A stretch of 64,000 nt of DNA from Entrophospora sp. SA101 (lineage: Eukaryota; Glomeromycota; Glomeromycetes; Entrophosporales; Entrophosporaceae), in NCBI GenBank assembly GCA_958430865.1, contig CAUDNR010004511.1, positions 36,169-100,168 of the forward strand, read 5' to 3'. Made by a program: the position numbers and the translations under genes. Shown here in pieces: positions 1 through 9,242 of the stretch. The notes beneath the pieces were generated by a model, which saw only the letters and a program-made list of their open reading frames with translations, was not told where the DNA came from and did no database searches. How positions within the stretch are numbered: position 1 is the first letter of the stretch; the number at the start of each line of letters is the position of its first letter.

Positions 1-118
1 TGAATCTTAACAACGTAAAAATTATAACCAACAATAAAAAATAAAGATAAATATAAGATGAAGTAAAAAAAGTTAAAGAGATAAATGAAGTTATCAAAGA
101 GCCGAAGAGCAAATACAG

Positions 119-3010
119 CCTATTTACTCTATTTTCTATTTAAAATAAAATGAAAATCAATCAACTGTTAATATTTTTTTCAAAAAAATTAACTGTAATA
201 ATGGTAAATGATGAGAATACTTGCCTATTTATTATTTAAAATAAAATGAAAATCAATCAACAGTTAATATGTTTACAAAAACAATGGTAATGGTAGTAAA
301 TAATAAAAATACTTACCTTTTATTTATTATTTAAAATAAATGAAAATCAACAGTTAATATTTTTCAAGAATAATATTCCATGTAATAATAATGATGAGAA
401 TACTTACACTCTATATTTATTATTTAAGCTAAAGCGAAAATCAACAGTTAATATTTTCAAAAAAACAATTATATTGACTGTAAAATGATGAAAATACTTA
501 CAGAGGAATTCTATATTTATTATTTAAGATAAAACGAAAAATCAAAAGTTAAATATTTTCAAAAAACAATGATATTGGCTGTAATAATAATGATGAAAAT
601 ACTCACCTACACTATTTATTATTTAAGATAAAACGAAAATCAACAGTTAATATTTTCAAAAAAACAATTATATTGACTGTAAAATGATGAAAATACTTAC
701 CGATGGAATTCTATATTTATTATTTAAGATAAAACAAAAATCAACAGTTAATATTTTCAAAAAACAATGATATTGGCTGTAATAATAATGATGAAAATAC
801 TCACCCTACACTATTTATTATTTAAGATAAATCGAAAATCAACAGTTAATATTTTCAAAAAAACAATGATATTGACTGTAACAATAGTGAAATGTTGAGA
901 AAGAATATTTACAGTCTATATTTATTATTTAAAATAAAATAAAAGCCAACAGTTAATATGTTTTCAAAAACAATGATATTGACTGTAATGATGAGAATAC
1001 TTACCACCTGCCCATTATTTAAAATAAAATGAAAGCCGACAGTTAATATGTTTTCAAAAACAATGATATTGACTGTAGTAATAATAATGACGAAAATACT
1101 TACAGCCTATATTTATTATTTAAGATAAAACGAAAGCCAACAGTTAATATGTTTTCAAAAACAATGATATTGACTGTAATATAATGATGAAAATACTTAC
1201 CATCTATTTATTATTTAAGATAAAACGAAAATCAACAGTTAATAAATATGTTTTCAAAAACAATGATATCGACTGTAGTAATAATAATGATGAGAATACT
1301 TACAGCCTATATTTATTATTTAAAATAAAACAAAAATCAACAGTTAATATGTTTTCAAAAACAATGATATTGACTGTAATAATAGTGAAATGATGAGAAT
1401 ACTTACATGCTATTTATTACATAAAATAAAACAAAAATCAACAGTTAATAAACAATGATATCGACTGTAGTAATAATGATGATGAGAATACTTACCGCCT
1501 ATATTTATTATTTAAAATAAAACGAAAATCAATAGTTAATATTTTCAGAAAAACAATGATATTGACTGTAATAATAGTGAAATGATGAAAATACTTACTT
1601 CCTATATTTATTATTTAAGATAAAACGAAAATCAACAGTTAATATGTTTTCAAAAACAATGATATTAATAGTGAAATGATGAGAATACTTACAATCTATT
1701 TATTATTTAAGATAAAACGAAAATCAACAGTTAATATTTTCAGAAAAACAATGATATTGACTGTAATAATAGTGAAATGATGAGAATACTTACCAACTAT
1801 TTATTATTTAAGATAAAACGAAATCAACAGTTAATAAATATGTTTCAAAAACAATGATATCGACTGTAGTAATAATAATGACGAGAATACTTACATCCTA
1901 TATTTATTATTTAAGATAAATCGAAAATCAACAGTTAATATGTTTCAAAAACAATGATATTAGTAGTGAAATAATAAAAACACTCACACACTATTTATCA
2001 TTTAAGATAAAACGAAAATCAACAGTTAATATTTTCAAAAAAACAATGATATTGACTGTAACAATAGTGAAATGATGAGAATACTTGCATCCTATATTTA
2101 TTATTTAAAATAGAAAATCAACAGTTAATATGTTTTCAAAAACTATGATATTGACTGTAACAATGATGAGAATACTTACCACCTACCCATTATTTAAAAT
2201 AAAATGAAAGCCAACAGTTAATATGTTTTCAAAAACAATGATATTGACTGTAGTGATAATAATGATGAGAATACTTACGTTCTATATTTATTATATAAGA
2301 TAAAACGAAATCAATAGTTAATATTTTCAGAAAAACAATGATATTGACTGTAACAATAGTGAAATGTTGAGAAAGAATATTTACAGTCTATATTTATTAT
2401 TTAAAATAAAATAAAAGCCAACAGTTAATATGTTTTCAAAAACAATGATATTGACTGTAATGATGAGAATACTTACCACCTGCCCATTATTTAAAATAAA
2501 ATGAAAGCCGACAGTTAATATGTTTTCAAAAACAATGATATTGACTGTAGTAATAATAATGATGAGAATACTTACGTTCTATATTTATTATATAAGATAA
2601 AACGAAAATCAATAGTTAATATTTTCAGAAAAACAATGATATTGACTGTAACGATAGTGAAATGATGAGAAAGAATACTTACAGTCTAATATTTATTATT
2701 TAAAATAAAATGAAAGCCAACAGTTAATATGTTTTCAAAAACAATGATATTGAATGTAATGATGAGAATACTTACCACCTACCCATTATTTAAAATAAAA
2801 CGAAAATCAACAGTTAATATTTTCAAAAAACAATAATATTGACTGTAATAATACTACAAAAAATACTTACTTGACTATTTATTATTTAAAATAAAATGAA
2901 AACCAGTAATTAATATTTTTTCAAAAACAATGATATTGACTATAATAATAGTACAAAAATACTTACGGGCCTATTTATTATTTAAAATCAAATAAAACCC
3001 AATAGTTAGT
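119..3010 (-). repeat. Tandem array of ~29 intron-like units, ~90-110 bp each
   Basis: On the minus strand each unit reads: donor GTAAGTATT (variants GTGAGTATT, GCAAGTATT, GTAAATATT), a short A/T-rich stretch, the branch-site-like ATTAAC about 40 nt before the acceptor, a pyrimidine-rich stretch, and acceptor AAATAG or AAATATAG (GGGCAG or GGGTAG in five units). The intron body is strongly conserved between units while the bases between acceptor and next donor vary. A higher-order repeat is visible: a three-unit block with core codons GTG, ACT, AAC recurs at 2776/2683/2576 and 2477/2385/2279, and a two-unit block recurs at 810-701 and 611-502. The conserved units show repeated local duplication. 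The splicing reading is inference from splice signals. Confidence 0.9.
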
Positions 3011-3168
3011 AATTTTTCAAAAACAATTATACGAATATATTTATTGTAATAGTAAATAAATAATAATAACAAAGTACTTCGCCTCGCCAAATTATTGTTA
3101 TGAGTTGGGCTTGCTAAAGCCATGGCAGCGAAGATAATCAAAAAGAGAAGAGAAATATTGAATTTCAT
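607..3168 (-). CDS. Candidate secreted peptide gene built from single-codon microexons
   Basis: Exon 1 (3168-3078) starts with ATG and encodes a signal peptide (MKFNISLLFLIIFAAMALAS) then PTHNNNLARR, with a dibasic RR that could be a Kex2 site. Its best donor is GTACTT, leaving phase 1. Two 4-nt exons follow (2970-2967 GCCC; 2874-2871 TCAA), returning the frame to phase 0. Then come 20 consecutive 3-nt exons with left ends at 2776, 2683, 2576, 2477, 2385, 2279, 2180, 2089, 1988, 1895, 1794, 1693, 1599, 1496, 1407, 1304, 1201, 1104, 1005 and 913. Phase 0 is the only phase without stops across them (it starts V-T-N-V-T-N). Exons of 6 (810-805), 10 (710-701) and 5 nt (611-607) lead to a TAG at 609-607, giving about 59 residues if all exons are used. 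Units further left (510-502, 410-408, two zero-length sites, terminal exon from 119 down) may serve other isoforms. No family recognised; expression unknown. Confidence 0.45.
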
Positions 3169-4637
3169 TTTGATTTGTTCAGATAATTTTTGTCAAGTTT
3201 TTCTTGATTTTCAAATTGTATACTGTAAGAGTATTTATAAAAAAAATGAAAGCGAATTTTTGTTTTCAAATTGCATGCAGTTGTTATTGGAATTAGGATT
3301 TAAAGCTGATTTGTTGGTCGAAATACCCTAATTCCGAATCGAATCTTTTTGTTTCTATTTATATCTTTATTTATATCTTTATTTATTTATTCCTTATATT
3401 TCTTATTTCATTTCTTCTTTTATATTATAATAATAAACGTCATTTAATACTTAATATTAATATTAATATTAAATTTAGGGAATTTTTATTCGCACCCCAC
3501 GCGACTAAGTGTAGTAATATGACCAATGAATGGCTTAGTCAAATACATCGCTTAGCAAATGTCTTGATCAAATAAATCGTTGGTACTAATACTAAGCTTG
3601 ACGGTATTATTATTACTACTATTATCGTTATTATTATTTACTACTACTATCGTTATTATTATTACTATTATTTACTATTGTTATTATAATATCTCGCATT
3701 TAATGGTTCAAATTATTTGTTTTTTTTCATTATGAATTTGAGTATTCGAATTATATTGAAAGTTTTATTCGAATAAACGAATAGAACGAATAATTCGAAT
3801 AGAACGAATAATAATAATTCGAATTAAAATATGACCTTTATCCTGCTACGATATACATTTTGTTTTTGTTTTTTGAGCAAATGTATGTTTTTTTGCCATT
3901 CTAAGTAATGTATGTGGACCCACCTCAACTAAATGTCTATGCCATTGAATTCTGCACTAAAATCCCAGACGTAAAATGAATGTCAAGAAAAAATTCACTA
4001 TCTGCAACTTTAAATACTCAAGTTTAGAAAATGGTGTAACTTTTATTATTATGTGCTAAAAAAGGATCAGAACGGGCATTATTATCATCAACTTTTAAAT
4101 GATCTAAGTGTTAGTATATTAATATGATTTTGAACACAGTCTCGCCGTGTATATATATTCGAGATATCTTAAATGGACTTACTTAATCCATGATTCAACA
4201 AAGTTTTGAAGTTTTTTACTAAGCTCAAAGGTTTCATATTCATAAAAATCACGGGATTTTTTGTCTAATTTAAAGTTTTCATTAATCAAAGAAAGAATAT
4301 GATGAATTTAATTTAGTGTATTTAACTTTAAAAAGGAGATTTCCGATCATTTTTCATGTAGAATTTGTTTAAAACTAGGATACATATAATCAAATATGTA
4401 TATAAGGAATGAGAATTCGCTGTAATTGAAAAATAACTTTGTAACAAATTAACTTAATAATAAGTTAATAATTAGTTTCGACTAAATACAAAATTAAATA
4501 AATCATTTTTATCAAATCACTAAAACAAAATTATTCGCTAATAAATCTAATTCGTTAGTATTAGCCTATTCATTCTGATCCACATAAAATAATAAAAATT
4601 TGTTATCATCAATTAAAATACGCTCTCCCAAAAATAA
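3169..4637. other. Intergenic, no gene seen; upstream region of the microexon gene and microsatellites
   Basis: The first 100-200 bp should hold the promoter of the leftward microexon gene. From about 3590 there are TTA/ACT-rich microsatellite stretches and GAATAAACGAATAG-type repeats. I see no convincing coding signal until the helicase remnant at 4638. Confidence 0.6.
3590..3830. repeat. Dispersed repeat, inverted copy at 47.94-48.17 kb
   Basis: The stretch containing ACTAAGCTTGACGGTATTA, the (TTATTAC)-like tract, ATTATAATATCTCGC and the GAATAAACGAATAG block reappears reverse-complemented at about 48165-47940, with matching order of landmarks and some small indels. It is probably a fragment of an unclassified transposon; no ORF survives. 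Confidence 0.6.
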
Positions 4638-5456
4638 TTGGTGACACAAGCAACGATAGCATGTGTCCAAAGGAAATCCCAAACATGGATTCTCAAACAT
4701 AAAAAATCGGACGGTGGGTTATACTTTGATATGGGACCTAATTTACTCCTTGCTAAATTTACAATTAATATAATAGAACTTGGAGGGGAAGCAATAAAAT
4801 TAACATCGCTGATAAATCACGCTCTTATTAGTCATGTAATCCGTTATACTGAAATTGATTTCATACCATATCCTCCAAATGTTATCCCACAAAGAAATAA
4901 TATCTTTAACCTTTTCTTAGGGTTCAAGGCCAAGCCAGTATCTCAAATTAATTATGACCTTGTGAACCCAATTATTTGGCATATAGAAAATATCTGGTGT
5001 AATGGAGATAAAGTTCTTTCCACATATATTCTCAAATGGTTTGCGTTTCTAGTCCAATATCCAGCAATAATTCCTGGAACTATTCTTGTTTTGCGTTCAC
5101 CACCACGATGTGGGAAAAATATCATTACTGATTTTATTCGAAAAAGTTTATTTGGTCCAGAACTTGTATATTCAACATCCGATCTCGGAAAAATATTAGG
5201 AAAATTCAACAGTCCTATTCAAGGACGCAAACTTATTATTATGAATGAAACAGGAATGGTTAGTGGAGAATGGCATAAGGCAAATGACCACTTAAAGTCT
5301 TTAATCACAGAAGATTATGTCTCGATTGAACGTAAAGGAATGGAATCAATTGATTGTGGTCATTTTCCTGGATTTATAGTATTAAGTAATCACGATGCCC
5401 CAATTCGCGTTGAACAAGGAGATGGTCGTGTTGTGTGTTTAGATGTCTCACCTTGA
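4638..5456 (+). CDS. D5-like superfamily 3 helicase, N-truncated, ends at in-frame TGA
   Basis: The open frame begins with TTG and has no ATG before residue 32, so the 5' end (where a primase domain often sits in D5-type proteins) is probably missing. Visible SF3 motifs: Walker A-like SPPRCGKN (K160), Walker B-like KLIIMNET (about 198-205), sensor-1 LSN (N251) and a downstream GDGR with a candidate arginine finger (R264). The family unwinds DNA at replication forks in large DNA viruses and plasmids. The frame stops at TGA 5454-5456, but the same frame continues with expected D5 C-terminal sequence in the next entry, so the stop splits one protein. Family call from motifs is fairly firm; whether it is active is not known. 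Confidence 0.75.
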   Translation: MVTQATIACVQRKSQTWILKHKKSDGGLYFDMGPNLLLAKFTINIIELGGEAIKLTSLINHALISHVIRYTEIDFIPYPPNVIPQRNNIFNLFLGFKAKPVSQINYDLVNPIIWHIENIWCNGDKVLSTYILKWFAFLVQYPAIIPGTILVLRSPPRCGKNIITDFIRKSLFGPELVYSTSDLGKILGKFNSPIQGRKLIIMNETGMVSGEWHKANDHLKSLITEDYVSIERKGMESIDCGHFPGFIVLSNHDAPIRVEQGDGRVVCLDVSP

Positions 5457-6746
5457 TGTAAGGGTAATTTTAAATATTTTGGTCAATTGGGGAAAATTAT
5501 TAACCATCCCGATACACCTGGATCTTTTATGACCTACCTACTTGATCAGGACCTTTCAAATTGGAACCCACAAGAAAATATTCCTAGCACCAAAATGAAA
5601 ACAGAAACAATGCGTGAGCATCTTCCCAATCCCATTCGATTCATAATCGACCATATTTCGTCATGGTTTGAGGATAGAGTTGAGAAAACAAGCTGTACCA
5701 TGTTATATCAAGAGTATCGTACATGGTGTGAAGCTAATGGTGAGAAATCATTCAGTAGCAATATTTTAGGAAAGAAGTTTTCACAAATTGACATTGAAAG
5801 AAAGCAGATTCGAATCGATGGGAAAAGAGAATGGGTATATATTTTCGACCGACCCAAAATCGTTACCAAACTTTGTGAATCATTAGGTAATATCGAGGAA
5901 TTTTCTGACTTGTCTCAAGCCAATTTAGCTATTGATACCTCCACGAATATGCCCATATTTAACGTACCTGAAATTGTAACCCCAAGACCAGAGAAAAAAA
6001 TAAACTCCGCCTCATCAAACACCGATCACATCAAAAAAGGTAGGGATTCATCACCTCCACCCATCACTAACATAACCCAGGATCTCTCCAATTTAATAAT
6101 AGATCAACCAGAATATTCAGTTGCTTCGTCATCCAAGTCTATTGCAAAGCAATGGGACTTTGTCCCTACAGATATATCTCCGCCTCCTGAGATCGAACAC
6201 ATAGAATCAGTGGACGATGAAGTTGAATCTCCAGAAATTATCGAATTAGTGAATGATGAGCCAGAGATATCTCTTGACTTATCCACGAATGATGAGGAAG
6301 CAAAGCTTCGAATTTCCAATTCACCAAAAACCAGTAACGAAGAAGAGACAGAGTCTCGAATCTCCGATTCAACTCCCACCCAGATATCATATCCACCTGG
6401 ATATCAAACCAGGGAGCAACGAGAGATACATCTTAGAGAATGTGCAGTTAAACGTGGCGAAAACCCAGATAAGTTCATTACTATTACTGAAAAAGATAGA
6501 GATTTGGCAAGAATTTATTATGATAAAATAATGGCAGATGCGGAAATAATTGAATTTGCACGAGGCGATGGGGCTGATCCAGAGAAATATATGGAATTAT
6601 CCAGACGAGAAAAATTAATATGTATGGAGATTGATCTTTGGATGTATGAAGATAAAGGCGAACCCCGATCATATACATGTATTTATAATGATGAGGACTG
6701 GGCAAAAAATATAGCGATACTCCAGGAAAATGGGTATCTATGGTAA
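5457..6746 (+). CDS. C-terminal part of the D5-like helicase, in frame after the TGA
   Basis: This frame directly follows the TGA at 5454-5456 without a shift and has no nearby ATG; it starts CKGNFKYF and continues with D5-type text (NHPDTPGSFMTYLLDQDLS, then IPST), as expected after the helicase core. A charged, Ser/Pro-rich linker follows (about 130-320 of the piece) and then a conserved module (ECAVKRGENPDKFITITE) also seen near the C terminus of the protein at 19455-20336. It ends TAA. Either a decayed helicase gene, a readthrough protein, or two pieces with the second started at a non-ATG codon; the single-protein view is best. Confidence 0.7.
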   Translation, partial: CKGNFKYFGQLGKIINHPDTPGSFMTYLLDQDLSNWNPQENIPSTKMKTETMREHLPNPIRFIIDHISSWFEDRVEKTSCTMLYQEYRTWCEANGEKSFSSNILGKKFSQIDIERKQIRIDGKREWVYIFDRPKIVTKLCESLGNIEEFSDLSQANLAIDTSTNMPIFNVPEIVTPRPEKKINSASSNTDHIKKGRDSSPPPITNITQDLSNLIIDQPEYSVASSSKSIAKQWDFVPTDISPPPEIEHIESVDDEVESPEIIELVNDEPEISLDLSTNDEEAKLRISNSPKTSNEEETESRISDSTPTQISYPPGYQTREQREIHLRECAVKRGENPDKFITITEKDRDLARIYYDKIMADAEIIEFARGDGADPEKYMELSRREKLICMEIDLWMYEDKGEPRSYTCIYNDEDWAKNIAILQENGYLW

Positions 6747-6863
6747 GGTTACTATATATATTAAGGAGTGAATAGGTGAGTTTTGTAGGTAGGAGCTTCG
6801 ATATAGGAGATTTTTTTTTGCTCCTACAAACTAGTTAATATAAAAATTTCCAGATAAAAATAT

Positions 6864-7337
6864 TCAATCCCCACCCGAAGTATAATCTTTAGTATCTTGC
6901 TGTCGCTTCAAAAAAGCCTGTACATCTTCTAACATTTTCCTACTGGTATTTTCAATCTGCTCCCTATTATAGGGTATTTTTAATAATTTACGAAGATCTT
7001 TGAGAGATAATTTTCTGTAATCGTCAACTAATACAACAGGCCCTCGAATTGGTGGTAAATCATCCCGTCCCATTCGTTGATATATAAGACGAGTCGCTAA
7101 TGGATTCTGAGGTAAAGATTTAGCATAACCATCATCATCATATAATATAGCAAGATCATAATTATCCAAGTCGCAAATGGTAATATGCTGATTATAGGTA
7201 CATTCTAGTAGGCGACAGATTTCTTCACTAGTATTATTAATTCTTTTTACTTCCGGAGGACCATTTACAGGAATATATATTCCACGATATATTGTCATGA
7301 TAGATTGATTCGGTAAAATTTTAATCTTAATACCCAT
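6864..7337 (-). CDS. DUF3846-like small protein
   Basis: 157 residues from ATG 7337 to TGA 6866-6864. The pattern is close to what I know of the DUF3846 family of phages and large viruses: an N-terminal strand region, then DLAILYDDDGYAKSLPQNPLATRLIY, which resembles a D-x-h-hhh-x-D-E/D-G-hhh-K-x-h-P-x-N block (quoted span split by residues 60-85), then RGPVVLVDD, then a helical Lys/Arg-rich tail. Function of that family is unknown. It is convergent with the helicase pieces (117 bp apart) and divergent from the zinc protein at 7408 (70 bp shared upstream region). Assignment is from memory of the family pattern only. Confidence 0.5.
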   Translation of the reverse strand: MGIKIKILPNQSIMTIYRGIYIPVNGPPEVKRINNTSEEICRLLECTYNQHITICDLDNYDLAILYDDDGYAKSLPQNPLATRLIYQRMGRDDLPPIRGPVVLVDDYRKLSLKDLRKLLKIPYNREQIENTSRKMLEDVQAFLKRQQDTKDYTSGGD

Positions 7338-7407
7338 CCTCAAATTTAATTTTAAATATGAAAGTGAGAATAGAATAATATAACCACTTTGCGATTACAA
7401 ATCGAAA

Positions 7408-7650
7408 ATGCCTTGTAATTGGTTATTAGTCGGGGATATCCATTTCTGCAAGACCCCAGCAAAAGGGCAATATTGCGCTACCCATGCATTCAAAATTCGA
7501 AAGGGTGTAATAATTCCACAACCCTGTAAAGGATGTGGTCGAGGGACTAAATCGAGCCTTCAGCTTTGTGTCCCGTGTGGCCAAGGTAGGGAAAGAGCGT
7601 ATAAATATTATAAACAGAAAAATAACCAATTAAACTTATCATTTACATAA
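7408..7650 (+). CDS. Small Cys-rich zinc-binding protein, 80 aa
   Basis: ATG 7408 to TAA. Cys/His pattern: C3, C14, C22, H25, then PCKGCGRG and a CVPC pair, followed by a basic YKYYKQKN tail. The same layout (Cys pair, C..H, PCxxCGxG, C..C/H, aromatic-basic tail) occurs in the 98-aa proteins at 8782 and 25148, so the three are paralogues. Probably two small zinc knuckles with a nucleic-acid-binding tail; specific function unknown. Shares a divergent intergenic region with the DUF3846-like gene. Confidence 0.65.
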   Translation: MPCNWLLVGDIHFCKTPAKGQYCATHAFKIRKGVIIPQPCKGCGRGTKSSLQLCVPCGQGRERAYKYYKQKNNQLNLSFT

Positions 7651-7709
7651 GTAACAATCAACTATTATCATTTTCATAACTATATACCACATTGATACTA
7701 TAGACAATA

Positions 7710-7802
7710 ATGTATACCAAAGAGCCGGAATATAACAAAGAAACGATTACCTCAGATGAGTTATTCAAATTAGCTAGGCAATCGAAAAAACCAAAAATAT
7801 AG
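7710..7802 (+). pseudogene. Inverted fragment of the 8006-8548 gene
   Basis: Thirty codons from ATG 7710 to TAG 7800-7802 match the first 30 residues of the protein encoded at 8548-8006 on the other strand (MYTxExExNKExITSDxLFKLARxSKKPKI). The upstream DNA (about 7680-7709) also matches the reverse complement of about 8549-8575. This is an inverted partial duplication, broken where it joins the next fragment. Confidence 0.75.
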
Positions 7803-7925
7803 AAGACATCAAAGAGGATATAGCTTTACTTAAAGAGGTCATGGAAAAAATAATCGATATATGCCAAGCACATGATACACGTTAATGCCTTGGGTCAGTC
7901 TGTCAATTTGAAATTTACCAATACA
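7798..7925 (+). pseudogene. Fragment homologous to the 71-aa ORF at 24297
   Basis: The frame NIEDIKEDIALLKEVMEKII then DICQAHDTR ends at TAA 7885-7887 and aligns with residues 34-65 of the 24297-24512 ORF; DNA similarity runs on past the stop into the hairpin. The N-terminal part is missing because the inverted fragment of another gene is joined here. Confidence 0.65.
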
Positions 7926-7946
7926 TGGTATATAACGAAAAAAATT

Positions 7947-7978
7947 TATAGCTTCGAGTTGTGGCGACTCAGGCTATA
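7947..7978. terminator. Conserved hairpin between convergent genes (copy 1)
   Basis: Stem TATAGC/GCTATA, then T-G and T-A pairs, a bulged C, then GAGT/ACTC, with a 7-nt loop. A matching hairpin at 24548-24577 keeps the shape with different paired bases (see findings). Position downstream of a rightward and a leftward ORF suggests an RNA 3'-end signal; inferred. Confidence 0.5.
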
Positions 7979-8005
7979 TTAACATTCACGATTCATTTTT
8001 ATTTT

Positions 8006-8548
8006 TTATTGTAGTGTTCTCGCTATAGCAAGTATATGTTCTGGACCTAGAACATCTGCTTTACTGAATGCATCATATAAGGCATTTGGCCTATATTTCG
8101 ACGGAGTTAAATTTGGGTGATGGAGGAAATTCATGAGAATATTATTTCTCCATTCCCGAGTTTCTCTACCATTCCAGCACAATTTTAACAAATTGCATAT
8201 AACGAGTTCATTCCAGTTTGCTTTGAGTAGGATGTCTAATAAGGTTAATTTCCCATCGATTTTTGTAAGAAGACTTTTTTCTGCAACAATATTCCAAATT
8301 TTATTAGATGCAAAAGATAGACATTTTCTTAGTATTGGCATTTCATTGAATGGCGGAATCAAAAGTCTTTCTTCTCTCCAATGTATATATTCATCGCGTA
8401 ACAATTGATTATATGCGGGCCCATTGATTGCAATCATACGATTAGTTTTTGGATTATATATTTTTGGTTTTTTCGATCGCCTAGCTAATTTGAATAACTT
8501 ATCTGAGGTGATCATTTCTTTGTTAAATTCTGTTTCTTGGGTATACAT
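8006..8548 (-). CDS. 180-aa protein with 2-cysteine-adaptor-like motif
   Basis: ATG 8548 to TAA 8008-8006. Residues about 30-55 read YNPKTNRMIAINGPAYNQLL, close to the layout of the 2-cysteine adaptor domain of large DNA viruses (N-P-x-T-x-R-x-I-x-x-x-G-x-x-Y-x-x-L), though the flanking cysteines are absent. The rest is helical and Trp/Leu-rich with no recognised domain. A divergent relative at 24613-24906 occupies the same place beside the second cassette. The 40-bp motif (8575-8614) lies 26 bp upstream of the start. Function unknown. Confidence 0.6.
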   Translation of the reverse strand: MYTQETEFNKEMITSDKLFKLARRSKKPKIYNPKTNRMIAINGPAYNQLLRDEYIHWREERLLIPPFNEMPILRKCLSFASNKIWNIVAEKSLLTKIDGKLTLLDILLKANWNELVICNLLKLCWNGRETREWRNNILMNFLHHPNLTPSKYRPNALYDAFSKADVLGPEHILAIARTLQ

Positions 8549-8574
8549 TTTTGTCTATAGTATCAATATATAAT

Positions 8575-8614
8575 CGATTATATTATTACAATATAGTTTG
8601 GAAAAGTTTAAATT
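8575..8614 (-). promoter_or_regulatory. 40-bp shared upstream motif (copy 1a)
   Basis: Core TAGTTTGGAAAAGTTTAAAT preceded by an A/T-rich stretch beginning CGATTA. The same 40 bp with only a few changes is at 12879-12918, 24941-24980 and 29244-29283, always 26-44 bp 5' of the ATG of a leftward gene. Here it also lies in the region upstream of the rightward gene at 8782. Likely promoter or operator. Confidence 0.6.
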
Positions 8615-8781
8615 GATTTCCTTTATCTCTCAGAAAAAAGATATATACGTTCCAGTGTATGTTATCTACTTTCTGACTTCGAATAGACTATGTGAAGGCG
8701 GGATTTAAATTAGTTTTATATTAAATATATTCACATAAAAAGTGAAACGGGTTTTATACGTTATACATTAAAACACTTTGA

Positions 8782-9078
8782 ATGGAGCGTTTAACCGATC
8801 AATACGTTAAAAGAGATAGTTCGAGACGTTTTACCTGTCCATATATTAAAAGAGATGGTTCGATTTGCAGAAAAAGTTGCTGGCAACCTGAAGGGTGTTC
8901 GTTGCACTGGAAATTATATGAAAAAAATGTGGCAAAAAATTTAGCAAAAATTCCTTGTGGTATCTGCGGAAAAGGAAACAATTCTGGGACAGGATACTGT
9001 CCTAAGCATGCGAAGAGGGTTTATTTTCGAAATTGGTATGAGAGACAAAAGGCGCAGAGGATAGAAGCTGATGCGTAA
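8782..9078 (+). CDS. Small Cys-rich zinc-binding protein, 98 aa (copy 1)
   Basis: ATG 8782 to TAA. Cys/His ligands in order: CPY...C (about 19-29), C34, C39, H42, then PCGICGKG and YCPKHAKR, followed by an aromatic-basic tail (YFRNWYERQKAQR). Same arrangement as the 80-aa protein at 7408; identical protein at 25148. Probably a two-knuckle nucleic-acid-binding or regulatory protein of the cassette. It converges with the 9243 ORF, 164 bp away. The ORF is conserved between copies although third-position changes occur near its end (TCTGGGACA versus TCCGGGACG, synonymous). Confidence 0.7.
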   Translation: MERLTDQYVKRDSSRRFTCPYIKRDGSICRKSCWQPEGCSLHWKLYEKNVAKNLAKIPCGICGKGNNSGTGYCPKHAKRVYFRNWYERQKAQRIEADA

Positions 9079-9242
9079 TTATACTCACTTTTGCCGAAGG
9101 TAGTCACTATATAACTATAGATATCAATTTTAAGCGACACAAAAATGGTCTTCGTAATGGATTTTTTTTTTTTACAAGTATCAATTTTAAGCGTCACAAA
9201 AACCCCCTTTGTAAAATATACCACGGACTCTAAATACATATT

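Noticed and set aside
1184..1393. 69-codon rightward ORF in the array
   Set aside because: It only reads through two repeat units on the strand opposite to the splice signals; no start context or composition of a real gene.
120..3010. CRISPR-like appearance of the left tandem array (conserved repeat, short variable spacer)
   Set aside because: Spacers are 0-10 nt, the conserved part carries eukaryotic splice signals, and the DNA is eukaryotic; no cas genes.
4952..5209. 85-codon leftward ORF
   Set aside because: Antisense shadow of the D5-like helicase, which has clear motifs.
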